A program made the position numbers and the translations under genes. Below the pieces are notes generated by a model. The model did not search any database and was not told the origin of the DNA. It saw only the letters and a program-made list of their open reading frames with translations. From positions 20,274,001-20,338,000 of the forward strand of contig OU612068.1 of NCBI GenBank assembly GCA_914767715.1: a DNA stretch of 64,000 nt, read 5' to 3'. Positions 12,001-27,000 of this stretch are shown here, in pieces (the first letter of the stretch is position 1; the number at the start of each line of letters is the position of its first letter). Source of the stretch: Membranipora membranacea. Lineage: Eukaryota > Bryozoa > Gymnolaemata > Cheilostomatida > Membraniporidae.

Positions 12001-15000
12001 GCCGCATTAGACGGGTTAGTTTTTCTGTCGCTTCAAGCAAAACATCTTCAGTATTGGTTGTAGAATGTTGAAATAATGTTTATGTATAGACACACACTCA
12101 GCATTGTCACTTACTCTGACTGTTCCAGCATTCATCCAGGTACCACGCTTGATATCCTGCTTCTCAATGACATATGTATTTATAGGCATGCCACCATCTG
12201 ATGCAGGTGCTTTCCACACGACAGTAGCAGACTCAGCTGTCACTTCTGTCACTGACAGATCCTGGGGAGGGGAAGGTTTGTCTATAAATAAAATTGAAAA
12301 CACAAATTTTATTTCTTGATAATGATGGAAAAGGTATAATTGAAAAAGTGGAGCAATATCTATAGAATTTATGATTCCCATATGTGTAACCCATAAACAT
12401 CAATTACATATATAATATCAAAGATTGGTGGCTGTACCTTATCCAAAAAGAACACTGGTATAGTAGTGCCCTCATCCAACAACAACCAAATATAGGGATT
12501 TAATGTTTTTACTTAGTCACCGATTGGGGCTTCTTGGGATGTTAATCAAGCATTACAATAGACATGCTATGCTGCTGCCAGGTTAAATATCTCACCTTTT
12601 ATATCAAGTACAAAGGTAGCTGTATCCTTTCCGACGCTATTTTCAGCGGTGACAGTATATGTTCCACCATGTGATGATTTCAGTTCTCTCATAGATATCC
12701 TGGTTATTGTCTCCCTTGTTTCGATGATAGATTTGTCCTCAAGGGGTTGTCCATCCTTTTTCCATGTGATGGAGGGTGCAGGAATACCTGAGTACTCAAC
12801 CTCTATGGCATATCTAGCTCCAACCTTGGATGTGATATCAGTCTTCGCTTTGTCATATGTAAGAATGGGAGGGCCTAGAAAATAAAAGAAGAAGTTTACA
12901 TCTATAGCTTAATCAATCTAAGAAGTTGAGCTGTTTGTCCTGTTAGACATATTTTTGTGATTCAATTTAGAAGATTTCACTGTATTGATGTTATTGAAAC
13001 AATCCTGTGATGTAGTTTGGTTACTACCAGAAATGTTTTGATTCATTTATTACAACTTCTCGAGTATCAAAACAACCATGGCATGTTACTCACTCTTGAT
13101 GTCAAGTGTAGCCTCAGTTTCTACAGTACCAAGTTTATTAGAGGCACGCACAGAATATGTGCCCATATCCTCAGCACTACAGTTATTTATACAGAGCAGA
13201 ACCCTGTGGTCTGTAACTGTAGACACAACTCTATCGTTAGTTCTGACAGTTCTGCCCTGTCTCTCCCATATGATCTCTGATACAGGAGTACCTAGGTCTA
13301 TCTCACAGAGGAGCTCCACTCTACCTCCTACAATACCCTCCTGGGGTTTGAGCTTCTTCAATATTTCAGGCGGAGAGCCAACTAAAAGAAAAAGTACAAT
13401 CTTAATGTTTTGGATGTTCTACAGTTGAAGGCTGCTATCATTGATGAATTCAATTTCAGTTGATATATATATATATATTGATGAAAGTCAGAGTATTTTT
13501 TTTTCTTAATTATTTGAGATCACATTCATTGATTGGGCATGATTATGACAAACAACAATGATTAAGATAAATTCCATCAACCAAGAAACAACTTTTCACA
13601 GGACTTACCGATAGGCGTCACAGCTTTGACAGGTTTACAAGAGTCGCTTGGTTTTCCCTGTCCAGCTTTGTTCTCGGCAATCACTCTAAACTCATAAGTC
13701 TCTCCCTCAGTCAGCTTAGTGACTGTGTACTCGTTCTCTTTGATTTTATCAGATGTGACAGGTGTCCATCGGAATAAGACCGAGGATTTCATCTCGATGG
13801 TATAGTTAGTTATCGGTGATCCACCATCAGAGTCAGGGGATGACCATGAGAGGGATATGCTGGTGTTCTTGATGTTTGATGGTAGTGGAGTACCAGGTTT
13901 TCCAGGTACATCTACAAAATAACAATGTATCCGATCAAGAACTGGAGTGGGTACAAGCAATGATTGTAGCATATTCATTCATGCATTTCCATTGTTTGAT
14001 ACTGTCAATAAGTGACACTGGATAGCAGAGGTAAAGTGGACAAATATCCTAGTTCAGTTTCCATTCCAAATCAATTCAACTGCTATCATGTATCCCCTGT
14101 TTGGCAATGAATGAATTATCAGAGTAGTAAACAAGATTTATTCGTAGTGAAGGCATAAGAGCGATTCTGTTGTTATCTTACCATAAGGGTTTTTAGCAGT
14201 AAAAGGTTCACAAGGTTCGCTTGGTTTGCTTTCACCCTTTTTGTTGAGAGCTATTATTCTGAATTCATACACAGTGCCCTCCATGAGATTGTCAAAGCTA
14301 TGTGTGAGGTCCTTCAGTGGTTCTCTTGTCACTCTGATCCATTTTCCACTTTGATTAGTTGCTCTTTCAATGTGATAGCCTGTCACAGGAGAACCTCCAT
14401 CTGATTTGGGGATTTCCCAGGTTATCACTGCGGATGATGCGAATATCTCACTAGCGCCAACATTTTGTGGTGGGTTCGGCACAGCTGTAAATGTATGGAA
14501 ATATAAGCAATCAAAAAAATAAAACAAAATTGATCAGGATAACTTTCAGGATATACTCGCTGATAGGAATGGGATTGAGGACAGGCTTAGCTGTAGTTCA
14601 CTCAGACTTGACTGTATTTGCAGGAAATGATGATAGTAGGAATTGGACAAGCAAGGCTTGTTGCCTTTCCATTTTACTCTATTGTACCATGTCATATGTA
14701 TCCAAATGTTGCTTTCTACAAAATAACCTGAAAATTACAGTAAATGGAACCACCACTGATGGAATGATGCATTTGAAATCAAGCTACAGGTAAAGTAAAT
14801 GTTGCAGCATAATAATTAGAAATCGAAACGCTGTTTGTCATTATGATACAACCTCAAATGTTTTGAAATCGATTAAATTAAATTTTAGATTAATATCACA
14901 TTCATTTGAATTACAGAACATACCATATTTGCTTGTAGGAGCGACAGGTCCCTGCAGCTCGGCAGGTTCACTCTCATGGATTTTATTGACCGCCTTCACT

Positions 15001-18000
15001 TGGAACATGTAGTTAACACCTTCTGTCAGACCATCTACCTGCAGACTAGTGCCATCTGTGACTTTACCGGCTGTCGCCCAAGCTCTCTTATTGGCTTCTC
15101 TCTTCTCCACTATATAGTGAGTGATTTTACTTCCGCCATCATCTCTTGGGGGTTTCCATGTGATGTTCACAGCTGATTCGCTGACAGATGCAGCCTCAAG
15201 ATGAATCGGTGGTTCTGGTTTGTCGAGGACAATCAAGGCAATTGTGGCCGAGACATTACCAACCTCGTTAGTAATTCTGACTGAGTAATCACCACTGTCA
15301 CTTCTCTCTGCTTGCTTTAGGCGTAAGCATGTCAGCGCAGCAGCAGACTCAACGTCAAGGCGTCTGTTCTTGGGCAGCTCCTTGTTGTCAAACTCCCACA
15401 CAATTTCTGGTTTGGGGTATCCCTTGAACGGTACCTCAAAGATTGTTGATTTTCCAGCATGAATGGTTATGGTGTCCTCATACTTCTTGTCCAGTGTCAT
15501 CGATGGTTTGATCTGTACAGAGAGCTTACCAGTAGAGGTAAGCCCCTTCACCAGTATTGTGTATTCGCCTTCATCTTTGTCAGTGGCATCTTTGATGTGT
15601 AGTTCATACACATTCTCAGAGGAGCGAATCTTGTACTTGGCTGACTCTTCTATGGGTTGTCCATCCTTGATCCATTTCACTGTAAGATTTGGCTTAGAAA
15701 CTTCACATTTGAAGACTGCCTCTTTTGGTGTATCGTCCAGAGAAATGTTCTCGAGATGTTTGATGATTTCCAGTGCCTCCTTCTGAACAATAAGCCCAGC
15801 TGTGGAGGAAGCTCCCTCAAATACAGCCTCGTATCCAGCTTCGTCATTGGGTTGGCATTCGGTGACTGTGAGTGAATGCTTATATCCGTCTGATTTCATG
15901 ATGAATTTGGCAGAAGGTTTGATATCCATGCCATTCTTTCTCCAGGTGCAAGTTAAGTCTGGCTTGCTGACCTCACATTCAAATGTGGCAGTCATGTCTT
16001 CTTTGACAGTGATGTCTTCAAGTTCTCGGCTAAATTTGACTGGAACAACCTTAGCCTTGGCTGTGACTGGACCAGACGCATCGCTCGGTTCACCGAGTCC
16101 TGCCTTGTTTTCAGCACTGACTCGGAAATTGTATTCGTTTCCTTCAGTCAAGTCTAGGATATCCATCTCTGTTCCAGAGACAGGTTCTTTGTTGACTTTG
16201 GTCCACCTAGCAGAGAATTGCGACATTCTCTCAACGACATACCCAGTAATTGGTGCTCCGCCATCCTTCTTTGGTTTATCCCAGCTAAGTTTCGCGCTAG
16301 TAGCAGAGACATCGCTAGCCTTCAGGTTCTGTGGGGGTGATGGTACAGTGAACTGATTCTTCGCCACTACAGGCTTTTCAATTTCTGCTGCCGGTCCAAC
16401 ACCAACATCATTCTCTGCCATGACACGAATGCTGTATTCTCCACCTTCCACCAGTTTCTTCACAGTGTAGGCCAGCGTGTCTTGTGCGCAGTTCCCGGCT
16501 GTAACCCATGTACTGCGCTTCATGTCTTTCCTCTCAATGTTGTACTGAATGACAGGTGAACCTCCATCAGACTCCGGTCTTCTCCAGCTTACTGAGATGC
16601 TGTCTTTGGTGACATCAGTGACCTCTAACTTCTGTGGAGCAGAGGGTACATCAATCACAGTAACAATATACTGCATTGAGTCGGAACCAGCATCGTTTGT
16701 GATGACACACTTGTAGATGCCAGCGTATTCTGATGTGGTGTTCTTCATAGTCAGTTTTGTGAAGTCTGAGGTGTTTCCAATCTTAGCTTCACTCATGGTG
16801 ACTGGTTTGTCATCTAGGGTCCATGCAACAGTTGGCTCAGGGAAACCGCTGAAACCACCTTCAAGGTTGAAATTAGCGGTGGCTTTGACTGATATTTCTT
16901 TCTTTACTGAGTCATCAATGTTGAACTTTGGCTTCTCATGAACAGTGAGTGTTGATTCAGACTGAACCTCACCAAGTGCATTCTTTGCAATAACTTTGTA
17001 CTTTCCAGCGTCTGTCAGTTTAGTGTCACTTATGTAAAGTAAAGCGGCTTCGTCTTTGGCGTTGTACTCCATCTTGAATCGTTTGTCAGCGGTTATCTCT
17101 CGGCCATCTTTGTACCATGTGATCTCTGACTTTGGTGTTCCGAGTGATATGTCACAGAAGAACTCAGCCGTCTGTGGCATCACAACAACAAAGCTATCGA
17201 GAGGTTCAAGAAGCTGAGGGGCGTCACCCACAAGTGGGGCCTTGCAAACAACCTCCTTACTGGGTTTTGACCAGCTACCTTGACCAGCTTTGTTAGCAGC
17301 TGAAACTCTGAACTGGTATTCTTTTCCAGTCCTCAGTCTTTCGGCCACGAATTCTGTGTTGACAATCTGGGTTGTTGTGACTGGTGACCAGCGGAAATCT
17401 GTGTCGATCTTTTGTTCAAGGAAATATTCGATGACTGGTGAGCCTCCATCTCTGATAGGCGGTTGCCAGCTGACCTTCATTGTGGTATCTGTGACATCTG
17501 AGATTATGGGAGCATCTGGTGCATCTGGAACCTCTGTGGAGAAATATAAATGATGAAATGTAAGAAGGGTTTGCTTAGCATATACATTGTGATACCACTC
17601 AGATTGAGAGCTATAAATAGACAATGTATCCGAAACCTCTGGCAGGCTTATTTTCACACAATAATACAAAGCTAAGTGTTTATACCAATGTCTAGCAGGC
17701 AGACTAAGCCCTTTGCCCCTGAATAACTTATGAGTCATAAGTTGAATTATTGAAATGCATGAATTTTAGGGTGAGTTATCCTTCCTCTTTGACAGAGCAG
17801 ATAATTTCAAAGTAACACACATCTTACATACAAAATAAATAAGAACACCAAGCCCTGAATAGGGGCATTCGTTGGGGATCAGACACACTGAGGGAGGAAT
17901 TCAATGCAGCCAATCTGTAGAAGGCATACTCACCATATGGATTCTTTGCAGTAAACTTTTGAGATGAGTCACTATGTTTACTCTCTCCTCTTTTATTCAC

Positions 18001-21000
18001 AGCTATGACTCTGTATAAGTACTCTGTTCCCTCCATGAGGTTATCCTGAGAATAGCTCTTCTCTGTGATCAGATCTTTGTTCTGTCTGACCCATCTATCA
18101 CTACTGTTAGTAGATCTCTCCACATAGTAGCCTGTGATCGGGGTACCGCCATCATTAGCGGGAGCTGACCAAGAGAGTGTAGCAGATGATGAAGTGATAT
18201 CTGCAACTTCAACAGCTGATGGAGCATCTGGGACGGCTGAAATAATGAATACCAAATAATTTTTAAGTTATAAAATCATAACAGGTTTAGTAGTTATTTT
18301 ACGCACTTTAACGCTGCACCAAGGATTTGAAGAATATCTATATATAATACATGGTTCAAAGTGTTTCAATGTGTAAACGAAGATTTGATGAGGATAGCAT
18401 TGGAAGATCAACAATCTCAACAAATGATTTTCCTGGCATATCATACTTACAGAATTTACTTGTTGGTACCACTGATGTATCCAGTTCAGTTGGTTCACTC
18501 TTGCCTATCTCATTGACAGCAGTGACCTGGAACATGTAGCTGTGTCCTTCTCTTAAACTATCAACAACAAGCTTCTTCTCCGAGCTCTTGGCTACTTGTG
18601 TGTAGCCTCTCTTTCCTACCTCCTTCTTGTCGATAAGGTAGTGTGTGATGTCACTTCCTCCATCATCCTCAGGTTCAGCCCACTCAAGGGTTACTGATTC
18701 CTCCTCCAATTCAGTCACTCTGAAGTTGAGTGGTGATGTTGGTTTGTCCAGAACATCAAGAGTTATATCAGCTGACACCTCGCACACCTGGTTGGTAGCA
18801 GATAGTGTGTAAGTGCCACTATCACCTCTTACAGCCTGTTTGAGTTTGAGTGAGGTGCTCTCTTTGGTGGTGTTGAGTTCTATCCTCTTGTTCTTTGGTA
18901 GGTCTTGTCCTTTGTGAAGCCAGTTGATGAATGGAGCGGGATAACCCTCGAATGGGATTTCGAAGGCGGTTGTTTGTCCCACTTTGATAACAACAATGTC
19001 TTCATATTTCTTAGAGATTTTCAGAGATGGCTTGATTAGGAATGTCAGTTTGGCTTCTGTTGTCAATCCCTTGACTGTGGCTGCGTATTGTGCTTCCTCT
19101 TCAGGTGTGGCGTTTCTGATCTCCAGCTCATAAGTAGCTCCAGATGACCTTATATGGTATCTCTTATCGTCTTCAATGGGCTGGCCATCCTTTGTCCATT
19201 TTATTGGCAGATCACTCTTCGATAACTCGCAAGAGAACTTGACAGTTTTTGGGGTTTCGTCACAGGACACATCTTCCAATGGCTTGATTATTTGAATCTC
19301 AACAACATTGACTATCAAACTGGCAGTACTGCTAGCGTCTTCAACAGTGATCTCTATTGCTCCAGCATCCTTCTTCTGGCATTCAGTGATTTCTAGGCGA
19401 TGAACTGAACCCTCAACTGTCATGTGGTATTTGTCAGATGTTTGAATTCTGTTTCCATTTTTAGACCAGTGTGCAGCCATGTTTGGTTTGTTCACCTCAC
19501 ATTCAAATGTGGCGGTCATCTCATCCTCAACTGTCTGGTCCTCAAGTGCACGGAGGAAGCTGACAGGGACTTTAGGGGCTTGGGCTGTGATTGGACCAAT
19601 AGGATTGCAGGCAGGTCCATCTCCAGCTTTGTTTGTAGCAAACACTCGGAATTCGTAATCAGTGCCTTCGTTAAGATCATCAATGGCAAGTTCCGTGTCA
19701 CTCACAGGTGATTTATTCACTTTGGTCCAGCGAGCACTGAATTGTGATTTCCTCTCAACAGTGTAGCCTGTCACAGGTGCACCTCCATCAGAAGCAGGTT
19801 TGTCCCAGATAAGAACACAGCTTGTAGCCTTCATGTTCTCACAGGCCAGGTTTTCTGGAGGACCTGGCTCTGAGAATGGATCCTTTGGTATGACTGGTGA
19901 CTCTAACGTAGCAGGTTGACTTGCTCCAACTTCATTCTCAGCGAATACTCTCACCAGGTACTCATTGCCAGCGGTGAGTTTAGTTATGGTCAGCTCTCTC
20001 TTGTTGGCTTTTGTTGTTCCGGCTGATACCCATGTCCCTCTCTTAGTGTCCATTCTCTCCACAGCGTAAGATGTTATCTCACTGCCTCCATCTGATTTAG
20101 GTGGGGACCAGGCAACACTAACCGAGTCTTTAGTTATTTCTGTGACTTTCAGTTCTTCTGGGGGAGATGGTTTGTCCAGTACAGTCAATGTGAATGAAGC
20201 TGAAGCAGTGCCAGCCTCGTTAGTAGCGGTTGCAGTGAATGTTCCCGCGGTCTCTGGTGTGATGTTTTTCCATTTTAGTGTGGAATAGCTTTGATTATTA
20301 TCAACAGTTGCTGAGGAATCCTGAATAGGTACATCATTGAAAGTCCATGCAACATCAGGCTTTGGAGTGCCTAAAACATCGACAGTCAGCACAAAAGTGG
20401 TGTCCGCTCTTAGAGTAGTTGTTGGTTTTGATGAACCATCTGGTGTCACAATAGGTTTCTTGTGAACAGTAAGCGTTCCTGCTGAACTGACTTCACCGAG
20501 TGGATTAGTAATCACCACCTTGTACAAGCCAGCATCCTGCAAGTCAACATCTGTGATGCTGAGTGTTGCGCATTCGTCCTTATCGATATATTCAGTTTTG
20601 AATCTGTCTGCCTTCAACGGCTTGTCATCTTTGAACCAGGTGATTTCTGACTTTGGAGTGCCAAGATCCACATCACAGAAGAACTCGACAACATCTGGTG
20701 AAATAACTGTTAGGTTTTCCAATCCTTCCAGAAGCTCTGGGGCGTGACCAACTGTGAAAGCAAACAAAATACACATCGGTTAATTGACAGCAATTGTGTT
20801 CAAAAATTGTTTCTTTGCTATATATATAACAGCCAAGGGGTCAACCACCATCGAATCTTATTATTTGATGTCTTGTCATCTGGTCATTGACGAATTGAGA
20901 GAAGCAATTTTTCATGGAAATCGCGAGGATAATCATGTTAGGTTAGTCGGTTCAGCTCTCCAGTTGCCAACACCCAAAAAATTTCACCAAAATTTTCTTA

Positions 21001-24000
21001 GTGTTTTTATTTATATGAGAGAGGGGTCTTTCTATTGAAATTGGCCAAAAGAGTTGCTTGATCACATATTTTGTACTGCAACACTGGCAAGCTCATCAAG
21101 AGCTAAAGGCTAGTAATTAGCCTGACAATTAAATCACGCTATCATCACAGGGAAAGAACCAACCTATGGGTGCCTTGCAGAGCACGTCGCTCGATGGTTG
21201 AGACCATTTTCCAGTACCAGCAAGGTTGGCAGCAGCCACCCTAAACTGATATTCTTTTCCTGTTCTTAGCCCCTCTGCTACAAACTCTGTGTTCACAATC
21301 TGCGAAGTGGTGACTGGTGACCATTTAAAGTCAGATGATAACTTATGCTCCAGGAAGTACTCTATCACAGGAGAACCGCCATCTTTAGCTGGAGGCTGCC
21401 AGCTTACATTCATAGTGGTGTCTGTAATGTCTGAGATTGTTGGAGCATCGGGGGCTTCAGGTACATCTGAATGAAACATAATGAAACAGTCATCAAGAGC
21501 TGTAGCACATCTGATGAATAATAAACCAATCAGTAGCTATAGAACATCTGAAAGGAAAAATAATTAACCAATCATCAAGTAGTGGTGGTACATCTGTGTT
21601 ACAGCAATAAACCCAGATAAAAATTTATATGTTTTTATAGGTTTCATCCATTCATAAACTCTACATTCAGCTTATCAAATTTTAAACAGCCAGAGTGGTG
21701 CACACATTTATTGTACACACAAAGTTTTCTAAATAGTTTATAATTATATCCACACCATAAGGAAGTTCAGCGATGAAGGACTCAGTAGGTTCGCTTGGTA
21801 CACTCTCTCCTCTCTTGTTAAGAGCCACAGCTCTATATTGGTACTCAGTACCCTGCATCAAGTTATCAGTATAGTAGGTAGTCTCAGTGATTGGCTGTCT
21901 AGTCTGTCTCACCCATCTGGCAGAGTTATCACTACACCTCTCCACATGATATCCAGTGACAGGTGTGCCTCCGTCGTTGACAGGTGGCTGCCAGGTGATT
22001 GTTGCTTCTGTCTTGGTGATATTAGAGGCAACTAATGTGTGAGGAGGGTCTGGTACGGCTGCAGGTAGATAGGAAGGATGGAAGGATATAATGGAGTGGA
22101 TTATATAGCATGGATTAGCTAAGTGCTCATATTCTGTCAAGATTGCTGGTAGGGTCCATCCATCCGTTGATAATGGGTGGCTCCTACCATCAAGTCAGGC
22201 AGAGTGTGAAAACTGTAACTAAGCGTGGATAATCCATTCAGGAATAACATTTAAAGCTGAGGTAGGAGTCAGACATTTCACATATTGATATGGCAAGTTC
22301 CAGTCATGATGTGATAAGTGTGTATAATTGAAATCTTTCTATGTGATTGACAAAGTGTTATCATATCAGGACATATTCAGATATTCAGGACATGATACTT
22401 ACTTAGATCAAGTTTGATCTAATTAGCCTGAATTAAGAGTTGCTCCCCCTTGAACCTGTGGCTTAATACAGTGTAGGAGTACCTGAAATGTAGGCAAGGT
22501 GGATCAAACTTGATTAAGTACTTACTATGAGTACTGAGTGGTTTGGCAGGCTGTTCAGTTTCAGTCGGTTCACTTGCACCGACTTCATTAACGGCCTTGA
22601 CCTGGAACATATAGCCCTGACCTTCGACAAGGTCAGTGGCAGTGAACTCAAGCTCAGCAGTTTCTCCTGCAGGTGCCCAAGTTCTTCTGTTGACATCTCT
22701 CTTTTCTATGATGTATTTGGTGATTTTCCTTCCACCATCATCCAGCGGTACATCCCAGCAGAGTTTCACGCTGTCTTCGGACGTTTCTTTGACATTCACA
22801 TTTTCTGGTGGCTCCGGTTTGTCAATGACCAACAAGTCAATCTTTGCTGACACTGTTGCCAGGTCATTGATGATCTCTACTGAGTAGATGCCTGTATCGG
22901 TACGTTTGGAATTCTTCACATGAATACATGAGAGGCCTGAAATGGTTTGCTCATGAATACGTTTATCGGTTACGAGTGGTGCATCATTCAGAGTCCATGT
23001 GATAGTTGGTGTTGGCCAACCACTGAATGGTACCTCAAATATAGTCATTTGTCCAGCCTTGAGCACTATCTGATCATCATACTTCTTATCCAGTTTGATT
23101 TGAGGTGGAATCTCCACAATCAGGTCAGCAGTAGATTTGTGTCCCTTGATAACCACGGTATATTCTCCATCATCCTTTTCGAGAGCACTTTTGATGGTAA
23201 GTATGTACTTGTTACCATCAACGGTAGTTTTATATTTGTCTTTATCATCTGGCAGTGGCTTTCCATTCATGATCCATTTGTGGCTCATGGCAGGTTTGTT
23301 TGCCACACAAGTGAACACAACATCTTTAGGTACCTCGCTCAGGATTACATCTTGAAGTGGTTCAATGATCTCCACGACTTCTTCCTCAACAAACAGACCA
23401 CCAGTTGATGATGCATCTTCCACAACAATGGTGTAATCGGCTTCATCATCCAACACGACATCTCGAATGATAAGAGAGTGTTCTTTGCCTTGCACCATTG
23501 TCTCAAATCGAGGCTCTGTAGGTAGTGGCTGTCCATCCTTCTTCCAGAATGCTGGGCAATCCATCTTGTTGACTTCACAGAAAAATGTGATTGTCTCCTC
23601 TTCTTTGCAGTCAATGTCATTCAGTGGTTCCAGGAAAGTTACATCAACTACAAGGGAAAATTATGTTCAATTAAAATTTGTTTATTCTTGAGAATCCCAA
23701 AAATGTTAAATGACAAAAATTTCAAAGCTGTCTTGTTGAGGTGCATCTTACATGGAGGCTGAAGCTCCATGTCCCTAATTTGCTCAACATCAGGCATTTT
23801 GATTCAAAAGTTTTAATTTCAAAACTGTACCTTTAGGTTCTTTGGCTTCGATGGGTCCAATAGGCTGACAGGCTGGTCCAACACCAGCCTCATTCTCTGC
23901 TGATACTCTGAACTCATAGGCAGTACCCTCAACTAAATCCTCGAGCTCCAGTCTTGTAGTGGTGACGGCAGATTTGGATGCTCTGACCCACCGAGCACTG

Positions 24001-27000
24001 AATGAAGTACTCTTCTCGACTATGTAGTTTGTGATAGCGGAGCCTCCATCTGATTCAGGGGGTGACCATGTCAGGACTAATGAAGTGGAGGACACGTCAC
24101 TAGCAGCAAGGTCAAGTGGTGCAGATGGTTTGTCTGTGGGAAGTAAAAGGAAAATTAAAGATTTTGCTAAACACTCACTAATCCATTAGTTGACATCAAG
24201 CTGGGGTGACTCATGAGCACAAAATTGGGGTACTTTTTTGTTATTGTGTCATACAATGATAGGCATTATCTGCTCGAATCAAACAGAACACACCTGTTTT
24301 CGATATGAAAACTGATGACTTAATTTGGCAAAAGCAACTTTCAACTTACCGAATGGATTCTTGGCAGTGACTGGTGCCGTCTCAGCTGGTTCACTAGCTC
24401 CTACACAGTTCTCAGCAAACACCCTGATGAGGTATTCGTTACCTTCTATTAGTTTACCGATGGTAAGCTCTGCATTATCAGGAGTCAGGGTATCCGCAGT
24501 CATCCATGTGTTACGCTTAGCATCTCGCCTCTCTACTATGTATGAGGTGAGGGGTGAGCCTCCGTCTGACTCTGGTGCTGACCAGCTGACGGAGATACTG
24601 TCCTTAGTGTATGCAGTGACTGTGAGGTTCTGTGGTACTGATGGTTTATCTGAGAATAGGAAGACAATATGGTACAAAATAAATGATGTTTTAACAAGAA
24701 TGAATATCAGTATAATGTAATTCATTATTTTAAAATAATAGAAAATAAATCTGAATGGAAAAAAATTTCACAAGCTCAAAATAAAAACATATGTTATTTT
24801 CACAATAGAATGTTAATCTTGAAATCAAACTATGTTCCAGTGTATCATCTCAAATATCAGAAGAGCATTGTAATAATGTCCTGCAAAGCATATTCTTTAT
24901 GTACAAACCTTGCAATTTGACGGTGAATTCTGCAGTTGCTTCCCCAGCTGCGTTGACAGCCTTCAGGGTGTAAACACCCTGTTCTGAGGACTCCAGTGAA
25001 TTGATGGTGAGATTTGTGAACGTCTCATCTCCAGTGATCTGTGCACGCTTATCTAATGGTCCATTACTGTAGGTCCATGTTACGTCTGGTGCAGGGAATC
25101 CAGCCACCTGTACAGGGATTGTTAGCTTTGAGCCAACATTCTGGATAGTAGATTTTTGTGCCTCATCAAATTTGAGTGTTGGTTTACCTGTAGTAAGAGA
25201 ATATCATACAATTTAGTGTTGAGTAAAAAGAAATTAGAATGGGGAATTTTAACTTAGTTTAAAAGTGAATACATCCCATCTACATGATTCAGATGTTGAC
25301 CCAATTTTGTATTCTTGACGTGGCATAACTGATCAAATGAGCTTCAAAACTTTACAGTTTGATTTGCCAATTGCAGAGCAGCAAAGATTTCTGTGATATA
25401 CCCTGCAAATTCTTAACTGCAGCACTTCAGAATCATTGTGTTTATTTTGGGAATTAAAGATTGCTTGGTCAAGACCACAAGGCTGATAATGATTTTGACG
25501 AAGATACTCACAGTGAACTGTAACTTGACAGCTGGATTCTATTTGTCCGATGGCGTTGGTAGCTACAATCTTATAAGTCCCAGCATCAGATAGCTTAGAC
25601 TCTTTAATCTCAAGTGTAGCCAACTCCTCCTTCACGTTAAGCTTGGTGGTGATTTCAGCGTTCTTTGGTAGTGGCTTGTCATTCTTGAACCTAGATAAAC
25701 ATGTGATATTTTAATTTGCATTGCCACAGTCATCAACACTGCCCTGCTTGAAAATTCTTTTTTTGCGAGAATATTATGATTAATTGCCTATGTGATTTGA
25801 CAGAATACTGATTAGCAGTGGCTGATGCACTCAGCGATTCAGCGTGGTCAAGTAAGCACACTGTTTTATCTTTATTACCATTCAATCTCAGATTCTGGTT
25901 CACCGACATCTATATCACACTCGAGAAGCACAGGTGCAGGGGAGATAACTATCACGTCCTCCAGGGCGTGCAGTATCTCAGCCTTGTCTCCTACTAGGGG
26001 TGCCTTAACGAGCACATAGTCTGTACTCTCAGAGGGCTTCCCAGTACCAGACTATAAAAATATTAGATATAATTAAATATAAAATTAACAACGTCCAAAA
26101 CAATGGAATAAATTAATATGTAAAAAACATAAAAATAATAACATGTATTATATGAAGATAATATAATATAATAATACTAATAATAATAATGTGGTTAGCC
26201 AGATCTATCAAAGACCAAAATGAATTCTGAGGCAAGGTCAATTTGGGAAGAAGTGCGGACAGAAATTTTTATTGGTTGAATCTCATAGCAAGTGAGAACA
26301 TACCTTGTTAGTAGCAGATACTCTGAACAGATAGTTGGTACTGGTCTGTAAGTTATCCACAGTAAAGGTTAGCTCAGGTGTCTCAGTGACACGAGGGACC
26401 CATTTACTCTCCCCTCTCTTCATATACTCCACTGTGTAGCTAGTTATGGGGGCGCCCCCATCAGACTGTGGGGGTTCCCAGGTAAGCTGTATGCTGTTGT
26501 CTTGAATATCTGACACTGTTGGAGTGTCAGGTTTACCTGGTACATCTGTATTAAATCAGTATAAATACATATTATAATATGGAGAGACACCAAGTTACTC
26601 ACCGCGTGCCAGCCAACACATATGGCTACTTCTCAAATTTATTGATGATAGGCCATTGTTGTGTGAGCAAGTTGACTCTTATTTCGACATTTTAACTCGC
26701 TTAATTACCATAAAAGTATAAACCAAATGGTTATTCAGACAAGAAGAAATGTAGGTTTGAAAAGGGGTTGAAATAGTTGGGAATAAACGATAGTTAGAGT
26801 CGTGACAGGTGTAACAATGAAGCCCCTAACTACTGTGAGATATGTGCGTGTTTGTTGTGTGAGTTGGATTGAGAATTTCTGTGCAGTTAGTTCTTCAGTA
26901 CCTGAATAAAATTTTACATACCACAAGCTTTATAAACATGAAATGAACAATATTGAACTTAATTCGTAAAATCTCTTATTTGAACAAGCAACAAAAAGTA

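Noticed and set aside
20784-21038. Plus-strand frame of 84 codons as a second nested gene
   Set aside because: No domain, no splice sites and no codon bias; it lies in an ordinary intron between R3 FN3-b and Ig1.
22145-22190. Short hairpin TGGTAGG...CCTACCA in an intron
   Set aside because: Seven-bp arms with poor inner pairing; such structures are expected by chance in this much intron sequence.
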